From Pseudomonas bijieensis (lineage in GTDB: Bacteria; Pseudomonadota; Gammaproteobacteria; Pseudomonadales; Pseudomonadaceae), in NCBI RefSeq assembly GCF_013347965.1, contig NZ_CP048810.1, forward strand, positions 6,075,501 to 6,139,500: a stretch of 64,000 nucleotides of DNA, in the 5' to 3' direction. Shown here piece by piece: positions 44,774 to 53,794 of this stretch. Numbering within the stretch: position 1 is the first letter of the stretch; each line of letters starts with the position of its first letter. The notes under the pieces were generated by a model that made no database searches, had not been told where the DNA came from, and saw only the letters and a list, made by a program, of their open reading frames with translations. The position numbers and the translations under genes were made by a program.

Positions 44774-45277
44774 ATGACTATATGGATGAGTTCGGCGATG
44801 CGCCTTCAGGCTGCCGCACTGTGTTTGTTATTTTCAATCAGCGCAGTTAACGCGTCGGAAACAATGACACAAGACGCCAATGCACATCAGGTGCGCCAAG
44901 CCTTCACGAACTGGCAACAAGGCAAAGGCACTGTGTTCGATCTGCTGGCGCCTGACGCTGTATGGACTGTTGCCGGATCAAGCCCCGTGTCTGTTGTATA
45001 TAACAGCAAGACCGATTTAATGGAGCGGGCCGTTAAGCCGATCAGCGCTCGGCTGGCCAGCCCTATCTCTCCCACCGTCCAAAGCATCATTGCCGAGGAC
45101 GATGTCGTGGTCGTTCTATGGAACGGCAAGGCCACGGCCCTTGATCAAAAGCCCTACAACAACACTTACCTCTGGCACATGACTTTCAAGGATGGCCGGG
45201 TCACTGAAGTAACCGCCTTTCTGGATACCTACGTACTGGACGATCTTTTGCGTCGTGTAAAACCTGTTCGGCAATAA
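44774..45277 (+). CDS. Exported SnoaL/NTF2-like protein
   Basis: A 167-residue protein: signal peptide (about 1-27, ...FSISAVNASET) and an NTF2/SnoaL-like alpha+beta cone (about 35-160), with the pattern VRQAFTNWQQGKGTVFDLLAPDAVWTV and LWHMTFKDGRVTEVTAFLDTYVLDDLL. Members of this fold are ligand-binding or isomerase-like; the activity is unknown. It may start at a later ATG (44795). It sits in the small accessory stretch behind tRNA-Ser. Confidence 0.75.
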   Translation: MTIWMSSAMRLQAAALCLLFSISAVNASETMTQDANAHQVRQAFTNWQQGKGTVFDLLAPDAVWTVAGSSPVSVVYNSKTDLMERAVKPISARLASPISPTVQSIIAEDDVVVVLWNGKATALDQKPYNNTYLWHMTFKDGRVTEVTAFLDTYVLDDLLRRVKPVRQ

Positions 45278-45283
45278 ATAACA

Positions 45284-46123
45284 CTATGTTCCCGACATTC
45301 CAGGCACATCCATGTTTATCTTGCGCCAGGCCGCTTCGGAAAAGCTGTAGACCGAAAACGCGATCAGCCCCAACGCCATGACCATTAAAACCACGCCACC
45401 GGCCGGCAGGTTTTGCAGTGCATCGAGGGCGTCTTTCATGCCGGGTGGGTCCATGGCTTTATAAGTCGAGCCACTGATGATGAGCAGCACGGCGATTTCA
45501 ATGAAGACGACGCCACGGGCGATTAGACCGAAGCGCGACACCGGGCGCACATACCGCATGACGTCCTCGTCAGCTTCGAAGTACTTCTCGAACGACGCCT
45601 TCCAGCCCTTGATGATGTGAGCAATGCCGACGCCAAGCGGTATCAGTGCAATGAGGTAAATCAGCACATTCGAGTGATCCCAGGACAACAGGCGCGCCAG
45701 TAGGTCCTGGGTTTGATCGCCGCCTGAGCCGCCTGAGCTTTTGAGGCCGCTGATCAGCAAACCCAACGCAAAAAATGCCAATGCGCCGTTGATCAAACCT
45801 CCCGCCAACAAGCCTGCCCGAATCACCAAGCCTTTGGGTTCTTTACCGTGATGATCGACATCACGGGTTGCCTGCAACACCCGCCATCCGGCGAAGGCAA
45901 GTAGACCCATCACCACCAGGCCGACTAAAGCATGGCCGAATGGCTGGCTTAACAATACTTCCAGACTGCTGTGGCTATCTTTCGATTTGCTCGAGTCTTG
46001 CGCCGCCAGCAAGGCGAAGATGCCGATGATCAGGTAAATAACGCCTCGAGCGGCATAACCGCCGCGCGCAAGTAAAACCAGGCTTTGGTGGGGGGACATA
46101 GGCTTGAATTCCGGATAGGTCAT
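45284..46123 (-). CDS. DUF1206 six-span membrane protein
   Basis: A 279-residue integral membrane protein of the DUF1206 family, with three repeated two-helix units (LARGGYAARGVIYLIIGIFALLA, ...AGLLAGGLINGALAFFALGL..., ...LIARGVVFIEIAVLLIISG). The Arg-Gly pattern at the start of each unit is characteristic. Function is unknown. It converges with the SnoaL-like gene, their stops six bases apart. Confidence 0.87.
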   Translation of the reverse strand: MTYPEFKPMSPHQSLVLLARGGYAARGVIYLIIGIFALLAAQDSSKSKDSHSSLEVLLSQPFGHALVGLVVMGLLAFAGWRVLQATRDVDHHGKEPKGLVIRAGLLAGGLINGALAFFALGLLISGLKSSGGSGGDQTQDLLARLLSWDHSNVLIYLIALIPLGVGIAHIIKGWKASFEKYFEADEDVMRYVRPVSRFGLIARGVVFIEIAVLLIISGSTYKAMDPPGMKDALDALQNLPAGGVVLMVMALGLIAFSVYSFSEAAWRKINMDVPGMSGT

Positions 46124-46269
46124 ACAGGAGCAGACCTATGGCGTTGTGCGGGGTTCTATTGGCATTTCCATGGAGCCGTTCGCTTTTCCACACAGCGCAA
46201 CCCAAAAGCGACGCTTGATCCAGGAATAAAAACCGGAAATGGCTAGTCTTTTCTGAACTCAAACGCCAC

Positions 46270-46746
46270 TCACCCAGAGGTTTCACTAACGCTCTGCCGA
46301 ACATAATAATTGTCGAACTCACTGCTTTCGACGAATTGGAAACCGTGGCGGATATAAAAGCGATTCGAAGCGCTTTCTTTAAGGGCGCCAACCCTTATCG
46401 GGAGCGCGGCCGCATCCGCTTCCTTGAAAATATGGTCGAGGACAGCAGAGCCTGTTCCTGACCCTTGCGCATCTGGTTTCACATACAAGTGGTCAAGCAA
46501 AAGCTCATTGTTGTGATGCTTGACCACAACGAATCCAACCCTCTCTCCCGACACCTCTATGTGGCGCGTGTTGCGAGGTTCGAAACCACTAAGGAACCGC
46601 TCGCGTGCGCGTATTGGATCAAATCGCCCCACACGCTCCAGACTTTCGCGCATGGCCTCGATTCGAACACTCACCAGAGCGTCCGCGTCGCTTTGTTGAG
46701 CAGGGACCAAAATGACGGGAGAGTTTTGATTGGGTTTGTGGGGCAT
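46270..46746 (-). CDS. GNAT family N-acetyltransferase
   Basis: A 158-residue acetyltransferase. The acetyl-CoA motif VKPDAQGSGTGSAVLDHIFKEA (about 92-113) and the YIRHGFQFVESSEFDNYYV ending are family features. The N-terminal region (PAQQSDADALVSVRIEAMRESLERVG) contains substrate-facing helices. The substrate is unknown. It starts at ATG 46746, upstream of the AraC gene and in the same direction; the spacing of 75 bases leaves co-transcription open. Confidence 0.82.
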   Translation of the reverse strand: MPHKPNQNSPVILVPAQQSDADALVSVRIEAMRESLERVGRFDPIRARERFLSGFEPRNTRHIEVSGERVGFVVVKHHNNELLLDHLYVKPDAQGSGTGSAVLDHIFKEADAAALPIRVGALKESASNRFYIRHGFQFVESSEFDNYYVRQSVSETSG

Positions 46747-46821
46747 TATTCACGCTCTGTTTTTCGTCCGGGAAGCCCGTATAGATAACCTGACGATGCC
46801 GGTTCATGGCGTGGAATGCAG

Positions 46822-47757
46822 CTAGCCATTGTTCAACGGCAACTGCGGACTGTCCGGATTCAGTTGCTGGCGCCTGAACTGCCCCGGCGGCTGGCCATGT
46901 ATCTGGCGAAAGCGCCGGGAGAAGTAAGCTTCGTCGGCAAACCCGCACAACCTCGCCACTTCACCCACCGGGCGCGTGCCGTTGAGCAGGTAATTGCGCG
47001 CCGCGTGCATTCGACGTTCAAGTACCAGCTCGGTGAAGGTCTTGCCGATTTCCTTGCGCAGCCAGTGAGTCAGGTACGTGGGGGACAAGTACGTCGCCGC
47101 TGCCACCTTGATCAGGTTGAGGTCGGGGTCGGCGATGTTCTTGCGCAGGTATTCGGACATCCGGCCCAGGGCGTCGCGTCGGCTGACTTCGGCGGCGTTC
47201 TCTTCGGCCAAGCGCTTGAGCGGCTCGGCGTACAAGGCGCAGACGCTGCCGATCAATTGCAGCAGCAAGCCCTTGAGCATCTCGCGGGTGCCGAACTGGC
47301 GGTTCTCGTCAAGTACTCGCATCTGTTCGATCAGGGCGCAGACTTTGGCGAAGTCCTCATCGCCCAGAATGAAGTCCAGGTGTTCCTGGAAGCGGAACGG
47401 CGAAAGTTCGGGCGCCAGCAGAATCGAGACTTCTTCCAGGTCCATTGGGTCGCACTGCAAATGCGGCAGAAGAAAGGTCTGGGAAAAATTGATCACCATG
47501 AAATTGCTCTCGGCCGGGTGCGGGATCACATGCACGCGGTGGGGCAGGATGAAGGCCAGGGTGTTGCGTGGAAACGGGCGCTCGACGTTACCAATGTGCT
47601 GCACGGTGTCGCCGCCGAGGTTGATCTGGATCTGGAAGTACTCGTGGCGATGGGGGCTGGTTTCGGCGCGCCGGCCCTTTTTGTCGCGGATGTAAAAGTC
47701 CGTCAATTCGCTGCGTTGCTGCATGACGTAGGTAGGGACTCGGCTCGGTGTTGACAT
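46822..47757 (-). CDS. AraC family regulator of the second catabolic module
   Basis: A 311-residue regulator: N-terminal cupin effector domain (about 15-150, HRHEYFQIQINLGGDTVQHIG) and AraC helix-turn-helix pair (about 210-300; AAATYLSPTYLTHWLRKEIGKTF and VARLCGFADEAYFSRRFRQIHGQPPGQFR). ATG at 47757 (MSTPSRVPTYVMQQ) is chosen because the cupin follows. A longer frame reaches 47901 without support. It is transcribed away from an MFS transporter and catabolic genes, so it is probably their activator. Confidence 0.87.
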   Translation of the reverse strand: MSTPSRVPTYVMQQRSELTDFYIRDKKGRRAETSPHRHEYFQIQINLGGDTVQHIGNVERPFPRNTLAFILPHRVHVIPHPAESNFMVINFSQTFLLPHLQCDPMDLEEVSILLAPELSPFRFQEHLDFILGDEDFAKVCALIEQMRVLDENRQFGTREMLKGLLLQLIGSVCALYAEPLKRLAEENAAEVSRRDALGRMSEYLRKNIADPDLNLIKVAAATYLSPTYLTHWLRKEIGKTFTELVLERRMHAARNYLLNGTRPVGEVARLCGFADEAYFSRRFRQIHGQPPGQFRRQQLNPDSPQLPLNNG

Positions 47758-48329
47758 CTCCTGGGAATCCTCTACAGGTGCATGGCGACGACTATGAAGC
47801 GGATTGTGACGGTGCATCTGGCCGACTTTCAAGAACTTATACGATGATGAGGCGCTGTGAGTGAATTTTCGCAGTCTTGAAGGAGAAGGGCGGCTGTCCA
47901 AAAACGATAAGCCACTGGATCTATAGTTTTTTCTTTAAAAACATAGGGTTAGATTTAATTTAAAAAGAGGATGAAAAAAACAGCAGATTTGATTTTTTTG
48001 GACAGGTTCCTCCGACGCTGTTTTTACGTGGAAAAATGATCTAACGCCTTGGTTGATTTTGGATGGTTGTACGACCACTGTTGAGGCCACGCAACCCGAC
48101 CTTATCCAAAAACAAATCCAAAGGTGCGCACATCATGAAGCTATTTCGATTCCTCGCTGATCCTCCCGGCACCTCCCTCGACAGATCCTGTTGCAGAGCG
48201 TTTTCGAACATCTGACATCGGCTGTCCACGCCTCTCATTCCAGTAGCGATTGTTTTGCCCCGGCATCGAGGGCAATGGCTTCGGCTGCTCGTAGACATTT
48301 CGACTCTTCTAACAATAACGAGGTTTTTC
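47758..48329. promoter_or_regulatory. AT-rich divergent control region of the AraC/MFS module
   Basis: A 572-base gap; 47925-48050 is far more AT-rich than anything around it. The inverted repeat CTGTCCAAAAA (47894-47904) / TTTTTGGACAG (47995-48005) is perfect, 11 bases per arm, with 90 bases between. Further TCCAAAA copies lie near 48105-48125. These could be AraC half-sites with looping. Confidence 0.5.
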
Positions 48330-49679
48330 ATGTCGAATTCCCACACCTCCCAGGCCACCGCCGCGCCGGTGATTGCCGGCGCCCGGGACGCCATAGTGCC
48401 GCAGCGGCTGCCATCGCGTCGGCGTTGGTTCATGCTGTCGTTGCTGCTGATCGCAACGATCATCAACTACATCGACCGGGTAAACATCTCGATTGCCGCA
48501 CCATTCCTCGCCAAGGACCTGGGCCTGGACAAGATCGAAATGGGCCTGATTTTTTCTGCATTTGCCTGGACCTACGCCATTGCGCTGGTGCCCGCCGGGT
48601 TCATCGCCGATCGCTTTGGTTCTCGCTTCACCTACGGGGTGTCGCTGATCAGTTGGTCCACCGTTACCGTGTGCCAAGGCTTGGCCACGGGGTTCGCTTC
48701 GCTGTTCGGCCTGCGCCTGGCGGTCGGCGCGATGGAAGCGCCGGCGTTCCCGGCCAACAGCCGTGCGGTCACGGTGTGGTTCCCGGCGCGTGAGCGGGGC
48801 CTGGCCAGCAGCATTTACGTCTGCGGCCAGTACCTGGGCACGGCGCTGTTTACCGGCGCGCTGCTTTGGTTGGCGACCACCTACGACTGGCGACATGTGT
48901 TCTATAGCACCGGCGCACTCGGCATCGTTTTCGGTGTGGCCTGGCTGTTCCTGTATCGCGACCCGTTGAACTGCAAGAAAGTCAGCCAGGAAGAACTCAA
49001 GTACATCGAAGCCGGGGGCGGGCTGGTCAAGAGCAGTCAAGAGCGCACGCGGTTCAACTGGCGGCAGATCGCCGAGCTGTTCAGCTATCGGCAGGTCTGG
49101 GCGATTTGCATCGGTAAGTTCGCCAGCACGTCGGCGCTGTACTTCTTTCTCACCTGGTTCCCCACGTACCTGATCGAAGAGCGTCAACTGACCATGATCA
49201 AGGCCGGGATCTTCGCCGTGCTGCCGTTCGTGGGCGCGACGGTGGGCATCCTGCTCGCCGGGATCGTCTCCGACCTGCTGATCCGTCGCGGCTATTCGCT
49301 GTCTTTTGCCCGCAAGTTGCCGCTGGTGGTCGGCTCGATGCTGGGTATGTCCATCGTGCTGGTGAATTTCACCGATTCCAACGTGATCTGCATCGCCGTG
49401 CTGACAATTGCCTTCTTTGCCCAGGGCATCGCTTCGTCCTCGTGGGCGGCGGTGTCGGAAGTGGCGCCCAAGGAACTGATCGGACTGACCGGCGGGATCA
49501 CCAGCCTGGCGGCCAACATCGGCGGCATCGTCACCCCCATCGTGATTGGCGCAATCGTCCACAAGACCGGTTCATTTGCCTTGGCCTTCTGGTTCATCGG
49601 CGGTGTGGCGCTGGTCGGCACCTTGTCCTATTCGTTGCTGCTCGGCCGCTTGTATCGCATTGAGCTCAAGGCGCGCTGA
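48330..49679 (+). CDS. MFS transporter, ACS family (hexuronate/galactonate/phthalate type)
   Basis: A 449-residue twelve-span symporter, homologous in pattern to the one at 17191 (LLLIATIINYIDRVNISIAAPFLAKDLGL, GLIFSAFAWTYAIALVPAGFIADRFGSR). It probably imports an organic acid together with protons. ATG at 48330 follows aacgaggttttt. It starts the module whose next genes encode an FAH-type hydrolase, SDR and 2-hydroxyacid dehydrogenase. Confidence 0.87.
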   Translation: MSNSHTSQATAAPVIAGARDAIVPQRLPSRRRWFMLSLLLIATIINYIDRVNISIAAPFLAKDLGLDKIEMGLIFSAFAWTYAIALVPAGFIADRFGSRFTYGVSLISWSTVTVCQGLATGFASLFGLRLAVGAMEAPAFPANSRAVTVWFPARERGLASSIYVCGQYLGTALFTGALLWLATTYDWRHVFYSTGALGIVFGVAWLFLYRDPLNCKKVSQEELKYIEAGGGLVKSSQERTRFNWRQIAELFSYRQVWAICIGKFASTSALYFFLTWFPTYLIEERQLTMIKAGIFAVLPFVGATVGILLAGIVSDLLIRRGYSLSFARKLPLVVGSMLGMSIVLVNFTDSNVICIAVLTIAFFAQGIASSSWAAVSEVAPKELIGLTGGITSLAANIGGIVTPIVIGAIVHKTGSFALAFWFIGGVALVGTLSYSLLLGRLYRIELKAR

Positions 49680-49780
49680 ACCCGGAAAAAACCGTTTTTC
49701 TCCAACACGAGGCGGCATTCCTCCAACTTCGCCACGGATTGCCGCCGTACGCTGACGCTTCCAACAGGACTTTTATCAGG

Positions 49781-50473
49781 ATGAACATGCTCGAGTATGT
49801 CTTTACCCCGGACCTGCCAGTGACCTTGCCGGTTGTCGGCACCCAACAGCGTTTTCCCGTCGGCCGGGTCTTTTGCGTCGGTCGCAACTACCCTTGGCCT
49901 GATACCCAGGGTGAGTCCCGGGTGCCACCGGTGTTTTTCATGAAACCTGCCAGCAGCGTGGTGGAGGCGGTCGGCGAAGTGGCGTTTCCATCGGTGACCG
50001 AGGAGTTTGTCCACGAAATCGAACTGGTCGTGGCCATCGGCGAGGGCGGCGCTCATATCCCGGAAAGCCAGGCGCTGGCCTATGTCTGGGGTTATGCCGC
50101 CGGCCTGGATCTGACCCGGCGTGACGTCCAGCGCATGGCCAAGCGCAACGGTTTGCCGTGGGAGGGCGCCAAGGTGTTCGACGGCGCCGCGCCAATGACC
50201 GCCATCGTGCCGGTCTCGCGGGCGGGGCACCCCGAAGGCGAGTTGTGGCTGAACGTGAACGGCGAAGAGCGCCAGCGCGACAGCCTCGATAGTCAGATCT
50301 GGTCGGTCAGTGAAGTCATCGCCCGCATCTCCCAGTCGGTGGCGCTGCGGGCCGGCGACCTGATCATGACCGGCAGCCCGGCCGGCGTCGATGTGCTACA
50401 GCCGGGCGATGTCATCAGCGCCGGCATCGACGGCATCGGTCAACTGGAAATGCGCGTTGGTCCGCGACCTTGA
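49781..50473 (+). CDS. Fumarylacetoacetate hydrolase (FAH) family protein, small type
   Basis: A 230-residue FAH-superfamily enzyme like YcgM/fumarylpyruvate hydrolase, cutting or decarboxylating beta-diketo or 2-oxo acids with Mg2+ or Mn2+. Visible are FCVGRNYPW (about 30), PPVFFMKPASSVV (about 50-62), the metal ligand pattern HEIELVVAIGEG (about 78-90; Glu/Glu) and GLDLTRRDVQ (about 110). ATG at 49781 or 49787. It lies 101 bases after the MFS gene. The substrate is unknown; a diketo sugar acid or aromatic product is possible. Confidence 0.87.
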   Translation: MNMLEYVFTPDLPVTLPVVGTQQRFPVGRVFCVGRNYPWPDTQGESRVPPVFFMKPASSVVEAVGEVAFPSVTEEFVHEIELVVAIGEGGAHIPESQALAYVWGYAAGLDLTRRDVQRMAKRNGLPWEGAKVFDGAAPMTAIVPVSRAGHPEGELWLNVNGEERQRDSLDSQIWSVSEVIARISQSVALRAGDLIMTGSPAGVDVLQPGDVISAGIDGIGQLEMRVGPRP

Positions 50474-50514
50474 GTCCGCGTTTGTCTTACTGATTTCGAG
50501 AGGGGAGAACCCAC

Positions 50515-51273
50515 ATGTCCAACACATTGAAAGTGGCCTTGGTGACCGGTGCCGGCAGCGGGATTGGCCGTGCGGTGGCCCTGGGCCTGATGGAAGACGG
50601 CTACACGCTGGTATTGGCCGGCCGCCGTCCAGAACCGTTGCAAGCATTGGCCGAATTGGCGGCCAGCCAGGGCCGCGAAGCCTTGGCGGTGCCCACCGAT
50701 GTGCGTGATCCGGCCAGTGTCGATGGGTTGTTTGCAACCATCGCCGAGGTCTACGGACGCCTCGACGTGGTGTTCAACAACGCCGGGGTCAACGCGCCTG
50801 CCGTGCCGCTGGATGAGCTGACGTTCGAGCAGTGGCGAAACGTGATCGACACCAACCTCAACGGTGTCTTCCTCTGCGCCCGTGGCGCCTTCGGCCTGAT
50901 GCGCCGACAACAGCCCCAGGGTGGACGGATCATCAACAACGGTTCGATTTCGGCCCACACTCCGCGGCCATTCAGCAGTGCCTACACCGCCAGTAAACAC
51001 GCAGTGCTGGGGCTGACCAAATCCCTGGCCCTGGACGGGCGTGAATACAACATTGCCTGCAGCCAGATCGACATCGGCAACGCCCTCACCGAAATGTCGG
51101 TGCGCATGACCAAAGGCGTACGCCAGGCCAACGGCACCATCGCTGTGGAGCCGATGGTGGACGTCAAGCACGTGGCCGACGCGGTGCGCTACATCGCCGG
51201 CCTGCCGTTGTCGGCCAACGTTTTGAACATGACAGTCATGGCCACGGCCATGCCGTTTGCCGGTCGCGGTTGA
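50515..51273 (+). CDS. SDR family oxidoreductase
   Basis: A 252-residue short-chain dehydrogenase: [11 protein letters not shown] (about 12-22), NNAGVN (about 91-96), and the catalytic Ser-Tyr-Lys with [15 protein letters not shown] near 158-172. The GRR pattern after the second strand may indicate NADP preference. The ribosome site GAGGGGAG is strong. With the FAH-type hydrolase before it, the arrangement resembles the non-phosphorylative deoxy sugar acid routes (dehydrogenation, then hydrolysis of a diketo acid). Confidence 0.87.
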   Translation: MSNTLKVALVTGAGSGIGRAVALGLMEDGYTLVLAGRRPEPLQALAELAASQGREALAVPTDVRDPASVDGLFATIAEVYGRLDVVFNNAGVNAPAVPLDELTFEQWRNVIDTNLNGVFLCARGAFGLMRRQQPQGGRIINNGSISAHTPRPFSSAYTASKHAVLGLTKSLALDGREYNIACSQIDIGNALTEMSVRMTKGVRQANGTIAVEPMVDVKHVADAVRYIAGLPLSANVLNMTVMATAMPFAGRG

Positions 51274-51304
51274 GCCGGTTTTTTATTCGCTGCACGAGGT
51301 TTTT

Positions 51305-52261
51305 ATGAAGCCAGAAGTCCTACAGCTCAGCCCGATCCTGATCCCTGAAATCAACGCCCGGCTCAGCGAGCTGTTCACGATACGACGCTATTTCGAACAG
51401 GCCGACAAACAAGCCTATCTACAAGAGCACGGTGCCAATATTCGTGGCGTGATCACTGGCGGGCACACCGGCATCAGCCAGGCGCTCATGGCACAACTGC
51501 CCAAGCTGGAAGTGGTGGCGGTCAACGGCGTCGGTACCGATGCCGTTGACCTGGCCTATGCCAGGGATCGCGGAATCCGCGTGACCGCCACCATTGGCGC
51601 GCTGACCGAAGACGTTGCCGACCTGGCCATCGGCTTATTGATTGCCGTGTGCCGCGGCCTCTGCACCAGTGATCGCTACGTGCGCTCCGGCCAATGGCCC
51701 CAGAGCCCGACGCCATTGGCCCCACTGCCATTGGCCCGCCAAGTATCCGGCATGCGCATCGGCATCGTCGGCATGGGCCGGGTCGGTCGCGCCGTGGCAA
51801 CCCGCGCTGCCGCGTTCGGTTGTCCGATCAGCTACACCGACCTGCAGCCCATGAGCGACGTGAACCACACCTACGTCGCCGACCTCAAGCAACTGGCCCG
51901 CGACAGCGACGCCCTGATCCTCGCCGCGGCTGCCGACAAGGCTGAAGCCATCATCGATGCCGAGGTGCTGCGCGCCTTGGGCAAGGGTGGGTACCTGATC
52001 AACGTGGCTCGGGGCAAACTGGTCAACGAGGCTGATCTGGTGGCGGCGCTGACTTCTGGTGACATTGCCGGCGCGGCGCTGGATGTGTTTGTCGATGAGC
52101 CGCATGTGCCCGAGGCATTGTTCGGCAGTGAGCAGGTGGTGCTGCAACCGCACCGCGCGAGTGCGACGTTGCAGACCCGCACGCGGATGGGGGAGATGGT
52201 GGTGGCGAGTCTGGTGGATAGTTTTGCCGGGAAGGTGCCGTTGGGGTGTGTGACGGGTTGA
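51305..52261 (+). CDS. D-isomer specific 2-hydroxyacid dehydrogenase (glyoxylate/hydroxypyruvate reductase-like)
   Basis: A 318-residue NAD(P) dehydrogenase. The cofactor motif GIVGMGRVGRAVA is near 160-172, the catalytic Arg in NVARGKLVNE (about 235), Glu in DVFVDEPHVPEAL (about 264) and His in LQPHRASATLQTR (about 283). All are present. It could reduce a 2-oxo acid product of the module. It begins 31 bases after the SDR stop and ends the module. The short coding region is somewhat GC-rich near the end, like its neighbours. Confidence 0.88.
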   Translation: MKPEVLQLSPILIPEINARLSELFTIRRYFEQADKQAYLQEHGANIRGVITGGHTGISQALMAQLPKLEVVAVNGVGTDAVDLAYARDRGIRVTATIGALTEDVADLAIGLLIAVCRGLCTSDRYVRSGQWPQSPTPLAPLPLARQVSGMRIGIVGMGRVGRAVATRAAAFGCPISYTDLQPMSDVNHTYVADLKQLARDSDALILAAAADKAEAIIDAEVLRALGKGGYLINVARGKLVNEADLVAALTSGDIAGAALDVFVDEPHVPEALFGSEQVVLQPHRASATLQTRTRMGEMVVASLVDSFAGKVPLGCVTG

Positions 52262-52304
52262 ACGGGTGCCTCTTCAGGGAAGCTTGAAGGGGCGATGCAT
52301 CGCG

Positions 52305-52655
52305 TCAGTCATATCCGGGTGGGAGCCGCGTCGCGACCTGGCTCCAACACCTGACAATCTCCTTGGCAATGCTGCCGCGGCCTTTCCTGGGCTCAATCCC
52401 ATCGCTTGCACTGAGGTGCTCCAGCAGCCACTCATCCGTCCATCCCGCCCATTCACCCGCAACGGACCTGAGGTTGGCTTCGAGCACCGGGAATACTTCA
52501 TTCCACAGGATGCTGTGGATTTCCTTTGGCGAATAATCGGTTTCAACGACCACGCGAGCGATGTAATCGTAGGTCAACTCGTCGATCTCGGTATCCAGGA
52601 AGAGCGATGAAAGGGCTTGCCAGATTTTCAGGCGGGTCGGGTCGACAGGGTTCAT
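52305..52655 (-). CDS. DUF7079-type small cytosolic protein
   Basis: A 116-residue all-helical protein (MNPVDPTRLKIWQALSSLFLDTEIDE..., LLEHLSASDGIEPRKGRGSIAKEIVRCW) matching the DUF7079 type. The start at 52655 is placed at the family's beginning, and the frame extends upstream without support. Function is unknown. It is convergent with the 2-hydroxyacid dehydrogenase gene and divergent from the toxin gene. Confidence 0.7.
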   Translation of the reverse strand: MNPVDPTRLKIWQALSSLFLDTEIDELTYDYIARVVVETDYSPKEIHSILWNEVFPVLEANLRSVAGEWAGWTDEWLLEHLSASDGIEPRKGRGSIAKEIVRCWSQVATRLPPGYD

Positions 52656-52810
52656 GTTTTTGTCTCGGGATGTGTAGGTGATAACCCGTATGGCCCAATG
52701 CTGCAGGCCCAATCGCCTGCTTGCCACAGTATGAGTCCAGTTGCCGCCAATAAACCGTAGTTGTGAAAAAACACAACCAGAGTACCATCGGCTCAAAGAC
52801 AAGGACGCCC

Positions 52811-53143
52811 ATGGATATACTCACGCCATCACGTTTTGACGACGCTGCGATTTTGTACCCAAACGACAAGGCCGGGCTTGATCGTTGCCTGCGCATTTTG
52901 AAGATGGCTCGCCCCAAGGCGTTCGCGGACCTGCAAAAGCTTTTCGGTACGCACGGTGTCGACTTGTTCAAGCCCAGAGCCGTAATGAATTGGGTGGTGA
53001 TCGACGTAGGTGGCAATAACCTCAGGGTGATAGGCGGAGTCAACTACGCCCGGCAGAAGTTCTACGTCAAACACATCTACACGCATGCCGATTACGACGT
53101 TGCCAATGTCTGGTATGCAAGAAACAAAGGGGTAAGACGATGA
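52811..53143 (+). CDS. higB: HigB-type toxin (type II toxin-antitoxin)
   Basis: A 110-residue RelE/HigB-like ribosome-dependent mRNA interferase. The segment PRAVMNWVVIDVGGNNLRVIGGVNYARQKFYVKHIYTHADYD (about 53-95) is the HigB core, with basic residues and a His-Tyr near the active site. The toxin gene precedes the antitoxin, the reverse of most TA systems but usual for higBA. ATG at 52811 is the best start. Its last four bases overlap the antitoxin start. Confidence 0.85.
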   Translation: MDILTPSRFDDAAILYPNDKAGLDRCLRILKMARPKAFADLQKLFGTHGVDLFKPRAVMNWVVIDVGGNNLRVIGGVNYARQKFYVKHIYTHADYDVANVWYARNKGVRR

Positions 53144-53778
53144 GCGCAGCCCGGAACGACTTTCAAACCGTGATCGCAACGCTTGGCGAGCTACACGCCG
53201 TACTGGATCGCCTGCGCGGTGAGTTTGTGCATGGCATCAAGACCCCTGCCGACTATGAGCGTGCGACCGATTTGCTCGATGAGCTCACCGACGGGCGCGA
53301 ACTGAGCAAGACCGAGGAGAGAGTTCTCGTTGAACTCGAGGATGAAATCCTGGCCTACCAGCGCGACTCCGACCAGTTTCGCGAATCGAATGCTGCTTTT
53401 GAGGCGACCTGCACGCCTGTGCAATTGATCAAGGATCTGATGGAGACGCACGGGCTCACGGGTTCAGACCTCCCTGAAATCGGCGATAAGACGGCAGTGT
53501 CCAAGGTCCTCAATGGCGATCGGCCTATCAGCCACAAGATGGCGTACGCGCTGGCAGAGCGGTTTGCGATGGAGCCGAGTGCTTTCTTGACCGCAGGCCC
53601 GGCAGAGGCGGCTCATATCGAAACTGTTCGTCTTCCCTTCAGGAAAACCTCAACGTATGACCGTTTTCGCAGTGACTCCATGGTTGCACATTCAGTGGAA
53701 GAGGCCGGCGCCGGTGAATACAAAGTGATGGCTTCGAAGGCCCGCAGAAAGACAGTCAAAGAGCCAGACAAGGAGTAG
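53140..53778 (+). CDS. higA: HigA-like antitoxin with an extra C-terminal tail
   Basis: A 212-residue protein. An N-terminal helical region (about 1-85) precedes an XRE/HigA-type helix-turn-helix (about 95-145; LTGSDLPEIGDKTAVSKVLNGDRPISHKMAYALAERF), as in HigA proteins partnered with this toxin type. Usual HigA ends about residue 150; here about 60 more residues follow that are rich in Lys/Arg and Ser. The tail is read in one continuous frame and matches no domain. It neutralises the toxin and probably represses the operon. Confidence 0.8.
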   Translation: MSAARNDFQTVIATLGELHAVLDRLRGEFVHGIKTPADYERATDLLDELTDGRELSKTEERVLVELEDEILAYQRDSDQFRESNAAFEATCTPVQLIKDLMETHGLTGSDLPEIGDKTAVSKVLNGDRPISHKMAYALAERFAMEPSAFLTAGPAEAAHIETVRLPFRKTSTYDRFRSDSMVAHSVEEAGAGEYKVMASKARRKTVKEPDKE

Positions 53779-53794
53779 GGCAATCGTCTGCTGA

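Noticed and set aside
48135..48215. A 26-codon leader frame (MKLFRFLADPPG...) before the MFS gene
   Set aside because: No ribosome site and no similarity to known leader peptides; chance is likely.
48309..49562. A 417-codon minus-strand frame over the MFS gene
   Set aside because: Composition is that of an antisense shadow (rich in Gln, His, Arg and Asp), with no recognisable fold.
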